Below the pieces are notes generated by a model, which was given only the letters and a program-made list of their open reading frames with translations, searched no databases and was not told the DNA's origin. From Chania multitudinisentens RB-25 (GTDB lineage Bacteria > Pseudomonadota > Gammaproteobacteria > Enterobacterales > Enterobacteriaceae): a stretch of 64,000 nucleotides of DNA. The DNA lies in assembly GCF_000520015.2 (NCBI RefSeq), contig NZ_CP007044.2, positions 4,774,001-4,838,000 of the forward strand, read 5' to 3'. The position numbers were made by a program, and so were the translations under genes. Below are positions 42,312-52,509 of this stretch, in pieces (the first letter of the stretch is position 1; each line of letters opens with the position of its first letter).

Positions 42312-44102
42312 ATGAAAAGCCAACACCAGCCTGCAAAAAATCTGCCCAAAATTGGTATTCGCCCGGTGATTGACGGGCGCCGAATGGGAGTACGTGAATC
42401 ACTTGAAGAACAGACCATGAATATGGCGAAGGCCACGGCGCAGTTGCTGAGCGAACAATTGCATCATGCCTGTGGTACTGCGGTTGAATGCGTGATTGCC
42501 GACGGTTGCATAGCCGGGATGGCGGAATCTGCCGCTTGTGATGCTCAATTCAGCACGCAAAACGTAGGGCTGACCATCACCGTTACCCCGTGCTGGTGCT
42601 ATGGCAGCGAAACCATCGATATGGACCCCTTCCGCCCCAAAGCCATCTGGGGTTTTAACGGTACGGAACGCCCTGGGGCCGTTTATCTGGCCGCCGCGTT
42701 GGCCGCCCACAGCCAGAAAGGCATTCCGGCCTTCTCCATTTATGGCCACGACGTGCAGGACGGCGGCGACACCAGCATTCCCGCTGACGTGCAAGAAAAA
42801 CTGTTGCGCTTTGCCCGCGCCGGGCTGGCCGTCGCCAATATGAAAGGGAAAAGCTACCTGTCGCTCGGCGGCGTTTCCATGGGGATCGCCGGTTCCATCG
42901 TCGATCACAACTTCTTTGAATCCTGGCTCGGTATGAAAGTGCAGGCCGTTGATATGACTGAACTGCGCCGCCGCATCGATCAACAGATCTACGATGAACA
43001 GGAACTGGAGCTGGCGCTCGCCTGGGCAGATAAAAACTTCCGTTACGGCCCGGATCTGAATGCAGAACAATACCGCCGCTCACCAGCAAGCAGCCGGGCG
43101 GTATTACGTGAAAGCCTGCTGATGGCGATGTGCATCCGCGACATGATGCAGGGCAACCCAGCCCTGGCAGCAAAAGGTTTTGTTGAAGAATCGTTGGGAT
43201 ACAACGCCATTGCGGCAGGCTTCCAGGGCCAGCGCCATTGGACCGATCAATACCCTAACGGCGATACCGCCGAAGCGTTGCTGAACAGTTCGTTTGACTG
43301 GAACGGCGTGCGTAAGCCTTTTATCGTCGCAACTGAAAACGACAGCCTAAACGGCGTTGCCATGTTGTTCGGGCATCTGCTGACCGGCACCGCGCAGGTG
43401 TTTGCCGATGTCCGTACCTATTGGTCACCGGAAGCGGTTAAACGCGTCACCGGCAGCGAACTCACCGGCCAAGCCAAACATGGCATTATCCACCTGATCA
43501 ACTCAGGTTCGGCGGCGCTTGATGGTACCTGCCGTCAACTGGATGCTCAGGGTAACCCCACCATGAAGCAGCACTGGCACATCAGCCAGAAAGAAGCCGA
43601 TGAGTGCCTGCAAGCCACGGAATGGTGCCCGGCAATCCATGAATATTTCCGCGGCGGTGGTTTCTCCTCCCGCTTTCTGACGCGCGGTGGCGTGCCGTTC
43701 ACGATGTCGCGCGTCAACATCATCAAGGGCATTGGGCCGGTGCTGCAAATTGCCGAAGGCTGGAGCGTTGAGCTCCCCAAAGATATGCACGACGCATTGG
43801 ACAAACGCACCAACGAAACCTGGCCGACCACCTGGTTTGCCCCACGTCTCACCGGCAAAGGGCCGTTCGCCGATGTTTATTCCGTGATGGCTAACTGGGG
43901 TGCCAACCACGGCGTGCTGACTATTGGGCACGTTGGTGCAGACCTGATTTCACTGGCCGCCATGCTGCGCATTCCGGTGTGTATGCACAACGTGGAAGAC
44001 GGTGAAATCTACCGCCCATCCTCATGGGCAGCGCACGGCATGGATACGGAAGGCCAAGACTACCGCGCCTGCCAGAACTATGGCCCGCTGTATAAAAGAT
44101 AA
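42312..44102 (+). CDS. fucI: L-fucose isomerase
   Basis: 596 residues (E. coli 591). Mn2+-dependent aldose-ketose isomerase; metal ligands fall in ATENDSLNG (Glu), FADVRTYW (Asp) and IGHVGADLISLA (His). Converts L-fucose to L-fuculose. Strict match to the family along its length, unlike the remote relative at 7.4 kb. Confidence 0.97.
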   Translation: MKSQHQPAKNLPKIGIRPVIDGRRMGVRESLEEQTMNMAKATAQLLSEQLHHACGTAVECVIADGCIAGMAESAACDAQFSTQNVGLTITVTPCWCYGSETIDMDPFRPKAIWGFNGTERPGAVYLAAALAAHSQKGIPAFSIYGHDVQDGGDTSIPADVQEKLLRFARAGLAVANMKGKSYLSLGGVSMGIAGSIVDHNFFESWLGMKVQAVDMTELRRRIDQQIYDEQELELALAWADKNFRYGPDLNAEQYRRSPASSRAVLRESLLMAMCIRDMMQGNPALAAKGFVEESLGYNAIAAGFQGQRHWTDQYPNGDTAEALLNSSFDWNGVRKPFIVATENDSLNGVAMLFGHLLTGTAQVFADVRTYWSPEAVKRVTGSELTGQAKHGIIHLINSGSAALDGTCRQLDAQGNPTMKQHWHISQKEADECLQATEWCPAIHEYFRGGGFSSRFLTRGGVPFTMSRVNIIKGIGPVLQIAEGWSVELPKDMHDALDKRTNETWPTTWFAPRLTGKGPFADVYSVMANWGANHGVLTIGHVGADLISLAAMLRIPVCMHNVEDGEIYRPSSWAAHGMDTEGQDYRACQNYGPLYKR

Positions 44103-44114
44103 GCCCGTTTTCAC

Positions 44115-44137
44115 GCCCTCCTCCTTTTGAGGAGGGC
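44115..44137 (+). promoter_or_regulatory. Intercistronic hairpin between fucI and fucK
   Basis: Perfect 9 bp stem GCCCTCCTC/GAGGAGGGC with a 5 nt loop and no T-run. Such structures usually protect the upstream mRNA or lower expression of the next gene. Confidence 0.6.
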
Positions 44138-44167
44138 CAGGAAAAATTGACTTTAAGGGAACGATTC

Positions 44168-45631
44168 ATGAACCGCGATGTGGTAATTGTTCTGGATTGT
44201 GGCGCCACCAATGTGCGCGCAATGGCCGTTGATGCTCAAGGCAAAGTCGTCGCCAAAGCAGCCACGCCCAACGCCAGCCAACCTGCGGAGGAAAACGACC
44301 AGTGGCATATCTGGTCGCTGGATGACATTCTGCTGCGCTTCGCCACCTGTTGCCAGCAGATCGCCCCGCTGTTGCATGGCGACCACATTCATGCGTTGAC
44401 CGTGACCACTTTCGGCGTTGATGGCGCGCTGGTGGACGCCAGCGGCAAACTTGTCTCTCCTATCATTAGTTGGAAATGCCCGCGAACGGCGGCGATCATG
44501 GAGAAAATTGGTCGCTATATCACCCCCGCAGAATTACAAACCATCTCAGGCATCGGCCAATTCAGTTTCAATACGCTGTATAAACTTATCTGGTTGAAAG
44601 AAAATCATCCTGAATGGTTGGCTCAGGCTCATTCCTGGTTGTTTATCTCATCGCTGCTTAACCAACGGCTCACCGGCGAATTCACCACGGATCGCACCAT
44701 GGCGGGCACCAGTCAACTGCTTGATGTACGTAAAGAAACCTTCAGCAGCACGATTTTGCAACGAACAGGTTTGCCAACCAGATTATTCCCTCCCTTGGTT
44801 AGCGCGGGTGAACAGATTGGCAATCTCTTACCGCAGATCGCCGAACGCCTCGGTTTACCCGCTGGTACGCCGGTGATTGCGGCAGGGCATGATACCCAGT
44901 TTGCCCTGTTTGGCTCTGGTGCTGGTCTGGATCAACCGGTGCTCTCGTCTGGCACCTGGGAAATCCTGATGGTGCGCACGCCGCAGGTAAATACCTCACT
45001 GCTGCCGCAGTTTTCAGGTTCAACCTGCGAACTGGATAGCTGCCGGGGGTTATTTAACCCCGGCTTGCAATGGCTGGCATCCGGCGTGCTGGAATGGGTG
45101 CGGCAACTTTACTGGCGCGACGACGCTTTGCCTGAAGTTTATGCGCAGATGGTGGCCGAAGCGCGTGAGATCCGCCCCGGTTCAGAAGGTTTACGCATGA
45201 ACTGCCACTTGCTGGATAGCCAGGCTCAGGCTGGTTGGCATGGCGCACGCTTGCATACTGAACGTGGGCATTTTTATCGCTCGGCGCTGGAAGGGCTTTC
45301 CTGGCAACTGCGGCAAAACCTGGCGGTGTTAGAGGAAATTGGTGGGTTCAAAGCCAAAGAGTTGCTGTTGGTGGGCGGTGGCAGCCGCAACCCGTTGTGG
45401 AACCAAATCAAAGCCGACGTGCTGAATATGCCGGTCAACGTGCTGCACGATGCCGAAACCACCGTACTCGGTGCCGCCATGTTTGCCTGGAGCGGCGTAA
45501 AATTCTACGCCTCGCCAGAGCAAGCTCGCCAGCAGGTCAGTTATCGCTATCAGTCTTATTATCCCGGCGAACAAAGCGCTGCCTACCACGCACTCGCTAA
45601 CGAGAACCCCATGATAGTAGAAGGAGTTTAA
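44168..45631 (+). CDS. fucK: L-fuculokinase
   Basis: 487 residues from the ATG at 44168 with AAGGGAAC upstream (a reading from 44147 adds seven non-conserved residues). FGGY sugar kinase: N-terminal phosphate loop VIVLDCGATNVRA, FGVDGALVD, AAGHDTQFALFGSG and the second ATP motif LLVGGGSRNPLWNQIKADV. Phosphorylates L-fuculose at O1. Confidence 0.94.
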   Translation: MNRDVVIVLDCGATNVRAMAVDAQGKVVAKAATPNASQPAEENDQWHIWSLDDILLRFATCCQQIAPLLHGDHIHALTVTTFGVDGALVDASGKLVSPIISWKCPRTAAIMEKIGRYITPAELQTISGIGQFSFNTLYKLIWLKENHPEWLAQAHSWLFISSLLNQRLTGEFTTDRTMAGTSQLLDVRKETFSSTILQRTGLPTRLFPPLVSAGEQIGNLLPQIAERLGLPAGTPVIAAGHDTQFALFGSGAGLDQPVLSSGTWEILMVRTPQVNTSLLPQFSGSTCELDSCRGLFNPGLQWLASGVLEWVRQLYWRDDALPEVYAQMVAEAREIRPGSEGLRMNCHLLDSQAQAGWHGARLHTERGHFYRSALEGLSWQLRQNLAVLEEIGGFKAKELLLVGGGSRNPLWNQIKADVLNMPVNVLHDAETTVLGAAMFAWSGVKFYASPEQARQQVSYRYQSYYPGEQSAAYHALANENPMIVEGV

Positions 45632-45632
45632 T

Positions 45633-46061
45633 GTGCTAAAAAATATCTCCCCGCTGATTTCACCGCAACTGCTAAAAACGCTGGCCGAAATGGGGCACGG
45701 CGATGAAATCGTTTTTTCTGATGCGCATTTTCCTGCACACAGCCTCGGGCCGCAGGTGATTCGCGCTGATGGCCTACCAGTCAGCGATCTGCTGGCGGCA
45801 ATTATCCCGTTATTTGAGCTCGACAGCTATGCTCCGCCGCTGGTCATGATGGCCCCTGTCGTGGGCGATACGCTGGACCCTGCCGTAGAACAACGCTATT
45901 TGCAGGCACTGTTTGGCGCAACCCCTTCAACACCACACGGCATCGAACGTATCGACCGCTTTGCGTTCTATGCCAGAGCGCAACACGCGTTTGCGATCGT
46001 TATCACAGGAGAGACGGCAAAATACGGCAATATCATATTAAAAAAAGGCGTGACGCCTTAA
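45633..46061 (+). CDS. fucU: L-fucose mutarotase
   Basis: 142 residues from a GTG at 45633, one base after the fucK stop, with AAGGAG upstream. RbsD/FucU fold; catalytic histidine in FSDAHFPAHSLG. Interconverts the alpha and beta anomers of fucose before isomerisation. Confidence 0.93.
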   Translation: MLKNISPLISPQLLKTLAEMGHGDEIVFSDAHFPAHSLGPQVIRADGLPVSDLLAAIIPLFELDSYAPPLVMMAPVVGDTLDPAVEQRYLQALFGATPSTPHGIERIDRFAFYARAQHAFAIVITGETAKYGNIILKKGVTP

Positions 46062-46123
46062 GTTGTTTCTCTGATTCAGCCATGCGCAAAGCGCGCATGG
46101 TGCTTCGTTAGAAGGGAGAACGC

Positions 46124-46831
46124 ATGAAAACAGCGCGCCATCAAAGCATCGTACAACTGATCCGGCAGCACGAAACCCTGACCACCGAAGATCTCGCCGC
46201 ACTGTTACAGGTCAGCAAAGAAACCATTCGGCGCGATCTGAATACGCTGCAAACCCAGGGTAAAATCATTCGCCAGCATGGGCGCGCCAAAAGCATTAAA
46301 CGTGAGACACAAGACAGCGGCGATCCCTTCAACACCCGTTTAAAAAGCCACTTCACCAGTAAAGCGGATATTGCCCGCCAGGCGCTGCCCTGGATCGACT
46401 CCGGTATGCTGATTGCGCTCGATGCAAGTTCAACCTGTTGGTATCTGGCGAAGCAACTGCCTGATATTGATATCACGGTATTCACCAACAGCGTGCGTAT
46501 CTGCCAGGAACTTGCCAAACGCCAGCACATTCAGCTCATCAGTTCAGGCGGCCTGCTGCAACGCAAATATGCCTGTTACGTCAACCCCGCCATGCTTTCT
46601 CAACTGAAAGAGTTGGAAATCGATCTGTTTATTTTTTCTTGTGAAGGCATCGATCAGGCAGGGGTGTTATGGGATTCCAACAGCTATAACGCTGAATTTA
46701 AATCTCTGCTGCTCAAGCGCGCTTTACAGTCACTATTGCTGATCGATAAAAGTAAAATGAACCGTACCAGCGAGGTAAAAATTGGCCGTGTGGAAGAGGT
46801 GGTTCAGGTGATTTCGAATCCGCATGAATAA
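46124..46831 (+). CDS. fucR: L-fucose operon activator, DeoR family
   Basis: 235 residues; GAAGGGAG precedes the ATG. DeoR helix-turn-helix (TTEDLAALLQVSKETIRRDL) then the sugar-phosphate sensing domain (TSKADIARQALPWIDSG, LSSGGLLQRKY). In E. coli FucR is an activator bound by fuculose-1-phosphate. A hairpin lies between fucU and fucR at 46080-46100. Confidence 0.92.
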   Translation: MKTARHQSIVQLIRQHETLTTEDLAALLQVSKETIRRDLNTLQTQGKIIRQHGRAKSIKRETQDSGDPFNTRLKSHFTSKADIARQALPWIDSGMLIALDASSTCWYLAKQLPDIDITVFTNSVRICQELAKRQHIQLISSGGLLQRKYACYVNPAMLSQLKELEIDLFIFSCEGIDQAGVLWDSNSYNAEFKSLLLKRALQSLLLIDKSKMNRTSEVKIGRVEEVVQVISNPHE

Positions 46832-46850
46832 TGTGTATCCGCTAGGGCTG

Positions 46851-46882
46851 AAAAACCGAGTCGCTGATGCAGCCCGGTTTTT
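46851..46882. terminator. Bidirectional terminator between fucR and cysS
   Basis: AAAAACCG (46851-46858) pairs with CGGTTTTT (46875-46882), giving T-runs on both strands, between convergent genes. Confidence 0.75.
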
Positions 46883-46898
46883 CGACAGCTTTTAACGC

Positions 46899-48284
46899 TT
46901 ATTTACGGCGCCAGGTCGTTCCCTGCGGGCCATCTTCCAGCACAATGTTCATCTCATTCAAACGATCGCGGGCCGTATCAGCCAATGCCCAATCTTTGGC
47001 GAGACGTGCATCGTTACGCTGCTTGATAAGCCGCTCAATTTCTGCGACTTCGCCATCATCGCTTTGCGCGCCACTTTGCAGGAACTGTTCCGGTTGCTGC
47101 TGCAACAACCCCAGCACCTGCGCCAGTTTGCGCAATTCAGCCGCCAGCCCGTTGGCGGCCGCCAAATCTTCACTTTTCAGACGATTCACTTCGCGCGCCA
47201 GATCAAACAGCGCGGAATAGGCTTCCGGCGTATTGAAGTCATCATCCATCGCTTCGCGGAAGCGGGTTTCAAACACTTCTCCCCCCGCAGGCTGCGCGTT
47301 AACGTCCGTACCACGCAGTGCGGTGTACAAACGCTCCAGCGAGGCACGTGCCTGCTTCAGGTTCTCTTCGCTATAGTTCAGTTGGCTGCGGTAATGACCA
47401 GACATCAGGAAATAGCGCACGGTTTCTGCGTCGTAGTACGCCAGCACGTCACGGATAGTGAAGAAGTTATCCAACGATTTGGACATCTTCTCTTTATCGA
47501 TCATCACCATGCCGGAGTGCATCCAGTAGTTGACGTAGGGGCCGTCATGCGCACAGCTGGACTGCGCGATTTCGTTTTCATGGTGCGGGAACATCAGGTC
47601 GGAACCCCCACCGTGAATATCAAAATGGGTGCCGAGCTGTTTTTTATTCATCGCTGAACATTCAATGTGCCAACCTGGGCGGCCTGGGCCCCACGGCGAT
47701 TCCCAGCTTGGTTCGCCCGGCTTGGACATTTTCCACAGCACGAAGTCCATCGGGTTGCGCTTCACGTCATCCACTTCAACGCGCGCCCCGGCCTGCAACT
47801 GCTCCAGATCCTGGCGTGACAGCAAACCGTAGTCGGGATCGCTGTCAATGGCGAACATCACATCGCCGTTGCTGGCAACATAAGCGTGATCGCGTGCCAG
47901 CAAGCGCTGGGTGATTTCGATGATTTCGTCGATGTGATGCGTGGCACGCGGTTCCAGATCCGGGCGTTCAATCAGCAGTGCGTCAAAATCCGCATGCATT
48001 TCGGCCAACATCCGCGTGGTCAGTTGATCGCAGGTTTCGCCATTTTCTGCGGCACGACGGATAATTTTATCATCCACATCGGTAACGTTACGCACGTAGT
48101 TAAGCGAATACCCCAGATAACGCAGGTAACGCGCCACTACGTCGAAAGCCACAAAGGTACGCCCGTGGCCGATATGACACAGGTCATAAATGGTTACCCC
48201 GCACACATACATGCCGACTTTACCAGCATGAATAGGCTTAAATTCCTCTTTTTGACGACTCAGGGTATTGAAGATTTTTAGCAT
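46899..48284 (-). CDS. cysS: Cysteinyl-tRNA synthetase
   Basis: 461 residues, the E. coli length. Class I synthetase with HIGH in CHIGHGRTFVAFD and KMSKS in EKMSKSLDNF; zinc ligands in YVCGVTIYD, ECSAMNKK and PHHENEIAQS. Charges tRNA-Cys in the cytoplasm. Divergent from ppiB, as in E. coli. Confidence 0.98.
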   Translation of the reverse strand: MLKIFNTLSRQKEEFKPIHAGKVGMYVCGVTIYDLCHIGHGRTFVAFDVVARYLRYLGYSLNYVRNVTDVDDKIIRRAAENGETCDQLTTRMLAEMHADFDALLIERPDLEPRATHHIDEIIEITQRLLARDHAYVASNGDVMFAIDSDPDYGLLSRQDLEQLQAGARVEVDDVKRNPMDFVLWKMSKPGEPSWESPWGPGRPGWHIECSAMNKKQLGTHFDIHGGGSDLMFPHHENEIAQSSCAHDGPYVNYWMHSGMVMIDKEKMSKSLDNFFTIRDVLAYYDAETVRYFLMSGHYRSQLNYSEENLKQARASLERLYTALRGTDVNAQPAGGEVFETRFREAMDDDFNTPEAYSALFDLAREVNRLKSEDLAAANGLAAELRKLAQVLGLLQQQPEQFLQSGAQSDDGEVAEIERLIKQRNDARLAKDWALADTARDRLNEMNIVLEDGPQGTTWRRK

Positions 48285-48512
48285 CAGGGCATTCCGTGGT
48301 GTGCAATAGTGATCGGGTTAACCGGTGTATTGAAACCCGAAGACTGCGCTAATGCAAGATTAAGCCCAAGGATTGCTGACGCCAGCGATAAAAAGCGGCA
48401 TAAAATCAGAGTTCCGCCCATTGCTGACTCACTCATTGAGATATGTTATAAAGCCGGTCTGATCGTTCACCTCTGACGTGAAATCCCACTTCATCTTGCT
48501 AGGACTACGACT

Positions 48513-49007
<495 letters not shown>

Positions 49008-49018
49008 TCACAAACCGC

Positions 49019-49741
49019 ATGAACACCCTGTTCATCGCAGACCTGCATTTATGCGCACAGGAACCGGCAATCACTGCCGGTTTTCTGCGTTTTTTGCAGC
49101 GGGAAGCCGTTCACGCCGATGCGTTATACATTCTGGGCGATCTGTTTGAAGCCTGGATTGGCGACGACGACCCCGAGCCTCTGCACGCTGAAATCGCTGC
49201 GGCTTTAAAAATGCTGCAACAGGCTGGCACCCCCTGCTACTTTATTCATGGCAACCGCGATTTCCTGCTCGGCAAGCGCTTTGCTCAGGCCAGCGGCATG
49301 GTTCTGCTACCGGAACAACAGGTTATCGAGCGGTATGGCCGCAAGATCCTGATCATGCACGGCGATACCCTGTGTACTGACGATCAGGCTTATCAGGAAT
49401 TCCGCCGTAAAGTACATAACACTTGGCTCCAGAAGCTGTTTTTGGCTTTGCCTTTACGCTGGCGCCTGAAGATCGCCGCCACAATGCGCGCGCGCAGCCA
49501 GCACACTAATCAGTACAAATCTGAAGCGATCATGGATGTCAATCCGCAGGCCGTTGAGCAGGCGATGCTGCGCCACCACGTGCAGTGGCTGATCCACGGG
49601 CATACCCACCGCCCGGCGGTACATCAGCTTACGCTGAACGATACTACCGCTCACCGAGTGGTGCTGGGAGCCTGGCATACGGAAGGTTCCATGGTAAAAG
49701 TCACCGCAGAGGCCGTTGAACTGATCTCATTCCCTTTCTGA
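49019..49741 (+). CDS. lpxH: UDP-2,3-diacylglucosamine diphosphatase
   Basis: 240 residues, E. coli length. Calcineurin-like metallophosphoesterase: DLHLCAQEPA, GDLFEAWIGDDD, GNRDFLLG, HGDTLCTDD and HGHTHRPAVH. Makes lipid X in lipid A synthesis at the inner membrane surface. Confidence 0.97.
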   Translation: MNTLFIADLHLCAQEPAITAGFLRFLQREAVHADALYILGDLFEAWIGDDDPEPLHAEIAAALKMLQQAGTPCYFIHGNRDFLLGKRFAQASGMVLLPEQQVIERYGRKILIMHGDTLCTDDQAYQEFRRKVHNTWLQKLFLALPLRWRLKIAATMRARSQHTNQYKSEAIMDVNPQAVEQAMLRHHVQWLIHGHTHRPAVHQLTLNDTTAHRVVLGAWHTEGSMVKVTAEAVELISFPF

Positions 49742-49772
49742 TAACAGTGTGCTTTTACGGCAAAAACCAACG

Positions 49773-49788
49773 ACGCAACCGTTTTCCT
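49773..49788 (+). promoter_or_regulatory. PurR operator upstream of purEK
   Basis: ACGCAACCGTTTTCCT matches the PurR consensus and, as I recall it, the E. coli purE box exactly. Located 80 bp before purE, so purEK should be repressed when hypoxanthine or guanine is present. Confidence 0.9.
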
Positions 49789-49867
49789 CACTACACTCCC
49801 ATGATATGCTCTACGCCCTCATCCGGCCTGCTGGCCGACATCTGTACAACGACAGGAGCATACCCCC

Positions 49868-50392
49868 ATGGGAGCCAACGCTGCTTCAGCCACTTACGCT
49901 GAGGTTAAAATCGCAATTGTAATGGGATCAAAAAGTGACTGGGCCACCATGCAATTCGCGGCCGAAGTCCTGACCCAGCTCAATGTCCCGTACCATGTCG
50001 AAGTCGTCTCCGCCCACCGCACGCCAGACAAGCTGTTCAGCTTTGCTGAGCACGCAAGCGCCATCGGTTTTGACGTGATTATCGCCGGTGCCGGTGGTGC
50101 CGCACACCTGCCGGGTATGCTGGCGGCAAAAACGCTGGTTCCAGTGCTGGGTGTTCCGGTACAAAGCGCTGCCTTGAGCGGTGTCGACAGCCTGTATTCG
50201 ATTGTGCAGATGCCACGCGGTATTCCTGTTGGCACACTGGCGATTGGCAAAGCCGGCGCGGCAAACGCCGGGCTGCTGGCGGCGCAAATTCTGGCGCTGC
50301 ACGATGCTGCCTTGGCACAGCGTTTGGCTATCTGGCGGCAGGCTCAGACTGACGATGTGCTGAATAACCCAGACCCACGGGAGGAAGCATGA
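49868..50392 (+). CDS. purE: N5-carboxyaminoimidazole ribonucleotide mutase
   Basis: 174 residues; AGGAG lies upstream of the ATG. Class I PurE blocks IAIVMGSKSDWATM, VSAHRTPDKL and AGAGGAAHLPGM. Converts N5-CAIR to CAIR in purine synthesis. Overlaps purK by 4 bases. Confidence 0.97.
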   Translation: MGANAASATYAEVKIAIVMGSKSDWATMQFAAEVLTQLNVPYHVEVVSAHRTPDKLFSFAEHASAIGFDVIIAGAGGAAHLPGMLAAKTLVPVLGVPVQSAALSGVDSLYSIVQMPRGIPVGTLAIGKAGAANAGLLAAQILALHDAALAQRLAIWRQAQTDDVLNNPDPREEA

Positions 50393-51456
50393 AACCGGTT
50401 TGCGTACTGGGTAACGGCCAGTTGGGGCGCATGCTGCGCCAGGCCGGTGAACCTCTGGGGATTGCTGTTTATCCGGTGGGCCTTGATGCAGAGCCGGAAG
50501 CCGTGCCTTATCAGAACAGTGTGATCACCGCCGAGATCGAACGCTGGCCGGAAACCGCACTCACCCGCGAACTCGCTATTCACAACAACTTCGTCAACCG
50601 CGATATTTTCCCACGCCTGGCCGATCGCCTGACGCAAAAACAACTGCTCGACCGGCTCCATCTGGCCACCGCTCCGTGGCAATTGCTGGCAAACAGCAGC
50701 CAATGGCCGCAGGTGTTTGCGAATTTGGGCGAATTGGCGATCGTCAAACGCCGCGTTGGCGGTTATGACGGCCGTGGGCAGTGGCGTTTGCGCCCCGGCC
50801 AGGAAAACCAATTACCGGCTGATGCTTACGGCGAATGTATTGTTGAACAGGGGATCAATTTCTCTGGCGAAGTGTCTTTGGTCGGTGCACGTGGGCATGA
50901 TGGTAAATCGGTGTTCTACCCGTTGACCCACAATCTGCATGAAGAAGGCATCCTGCGCGCCAGCGTAGCCTTACCACAGCCAAACCCGGCGTTGCAGCAA
51001 CAAGCTGAACAGATGCTGTCAGCCGTTCTGGATGAATTGAACTACGTTGGTGTGATGGCAATGGAGTGCTTTATCGTCGGCGAGCGTTTGTTGATCAACG
51101 AACTGGCACCGCGTGTACACAACAGCGGACACTGGACACAAAACGGCGCTTCGATCAGCCAGTTTGAACTGCATTTGCGCGCTATTCTTGATCTGCCACT
51201 GCCAACGCCGGTGGTCAATACACCGTCGGTGATGATTAACCTGATTGGCACTGCGCTGAATCCGCAATGGCTGGCTCTGCCGCTGGTCCACCTGCACTGG
51301 TATGAGAAAGAGGTGAGGGAAGGCCGCAAGCTTGGGCATCTGAACCTTAACGATCCCAATGCGGCGTCACTGCAACACACATTGCACGCGTTGGCGCCGC
51401 TGTTACCCAGCGAATATCAAAGTGGTTTAGCCTGGGCGCAACAGAGGCTGAATTAA
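50389..51456 (+). CDS. purK: N5-carboxyaminoimidazole ribonucleotide synthetase
   Basis: 355 residues, as in E. coli. ATP-grasp enzyme that carboxylates AIR: VLGNGQLGRMLRQAGEPLG, VKRRVGGYDGRGQWR, ELAPRVHNSGHWT. Its start overlaps the purE stop (ATGA). Confidence 0.97.
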   Translation: MKPVCVLGNGQLGRMLRQAGEPLGIAVYPVGLDAEPEAVPYQNSVITAEIERWPETALTRELAIHNNFVNRDIFPRLADRLTQKQLLDRLHLATAPWQLLANSSQWPQVFANLGELAIVKRRVGGYDGRGQWRLRPGQENQLPADAYGECIVEQGINFSGEVSLVGARGHDGKSVFYPLTHNLHEEGILRASVALPQPNPALQQQAEQMLSAVLDELNYVGVMAMECFIVGERLLINELAPRVHNSGHWTQNGASISQFELHLRAILDLPLPTPVVNTPSVMINLIGTALNPQWLALPLVHLHWYEKEVREGRKLGHLNLNDPNAASLQHTLHALAPLLPSEYQSGLAWAQQRLN

Positions 51457-51464
51457 TCTCGTCA

Positions 51465-51483
51465 AGGGCCCATCACGGGCCCT
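51465..51483 (+). terminator. Hairpin after purEK
   Basis: Perfect 7 bp stem AGGGCCC/GGGCCCT with a 5 nt loop, eight bases after the purK stop. Little T-tract follows. Confidence 0.6.
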
Positions 51484-51697
51484 ACTAATCATTGCTACCC
51501 TGGATTTTCATTTCAATATCTTCCGTTCGAGCCTGCTCACCAGCTAACGTCAAAAACCTGGCAAACAAAAACGTGTTGTGAAAACAACAACGTCATCACA
51601 AAAACCGCTTAACGACCACCGGCTCAATAATGAGTAATGTAATCTATGCTATATCCAAGCAAGGCGATCCTTTTCTGAATCTGCGTCGGGAGTTTTT

Positions 51698-52399
51698 ATG
51701 GCACTTTTTTCTCACAATATACGTCAGGTTTGCACTTTCGCCGCTGTCATCCTGTTCAGCACCAGTAGCTTAGCCAGCATCGTGCTTAACGGTACTCGCG
51801 TGATTTACCCATCGGATGCCCAAGACGTTACTCTCCAGGTCAATAATGTGGGCTCATCCCCGGTGCTGTTACAAAGCTGGATTGATAACGGCGATGCCGA
51901 CGCCAAACCGGCAACGATCAAAGTACCGTTTTTGTTAACCCCGCCCATAAGCCGCCTTGAGCCAGGTAAAGGCCAGACACTGCGTATCATTTATACCAAT
52001 GGCACCCTACCTATGGATAAAGAATCGGTGTTCTGGCTGAATGTGATGGAAATCCCGGCCAAGAGCGTAGCAGGCACTGACGATAATCACCTGAAGATGG
52101 CCTTTCGCAATCGCATCAAACTGTTCTATCGCCCGGCCGGGCTAGCAGGTTATGCAAACGATGCCGCCAAAGCGATGACCTGGAGTACTCAGGGCAACAA
52201 TGTGCTGGCGAACAACCCCACCCCGTATTATGTCTCTTTCGCGAGCCTGTCGGTTAGCGGTAAAAAACTCAATGGTACGATGATAGCCCCCCGCTCAACA
52301 CTGGTCTTGGATTTGCCCGGTCATGCAGGTAATAAAATTGATGGCAGTTTTGTGAATGATTACGGCGCCATTATTCCTTTCAATGCGCTGGTAAAATAG
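51698..52399 (+). CDS. Orphan PapD-type periplasmic pilus chaperone
   Basis: 233 residues with GGGAG before the ATG. Signal peptide (cleaved near SSLAS) then the chaperone fold: VLNGTRVIYPSDAQDVTLQVNN (the anchoring Arg), VPFLLTPPISRLEPGKGQTLRI, SVFWLNVMEIPAK and MAFRNRIKLFYRP (the Lys). Chaperones donate a strand to pilus subunits. No usher or pilin gene lies within 10 kb, so either it serves a fimbrial operon elsewhere or it is a remnant. Confidence 0.88.
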   Translation: MALFSHNIRQVCTFAAVILFSTSSLASIVLNGTRVIYPSDAQDVTLQVNNVGSSPVLLQSWIDNGDADAKPATIKVPFLLTPPISRLEPGKGQTLRIIYTNGTLPMDKESVFWLNVMEIPAKSVAGTDDNHLKMAFRNRIKLFYRPAGLAGYANDAAKAMTWSTQGNNVLANNPTPYYVSFASLSVSGKKLNGTMIAPRSTLVLDLPGHAGNKIDGSFVNDYGAIIPFNALVK

Positions 52400-52451
52400 C
52401 ACTGCAATATGGCCAACAAGGCAGACCACTAGACGGTGTAAATGAGGTGAT

Positions 52452-52497
52452 AGCCAATCCCAACAGGCAATAATCACGCTAATTGAGATTGGCTTTT
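52452..52497 (+). terminator. Possible terminator after the chaperone gene
   Basis: AGCCAATC (52452-52459) pairs with GATTGGCT (52487-52494), then TTT. The 27 nt loop makes it modest. Confidence 0.4.
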
Positions 52498-52509
52498 AAT
52501 CACGGCTGA

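Noticed and set aside
42399..43173. Long minus-strand frames opposite fucI
   Set aside because: Antisense shadows of a highly conserved gene with GC-rich third positions.
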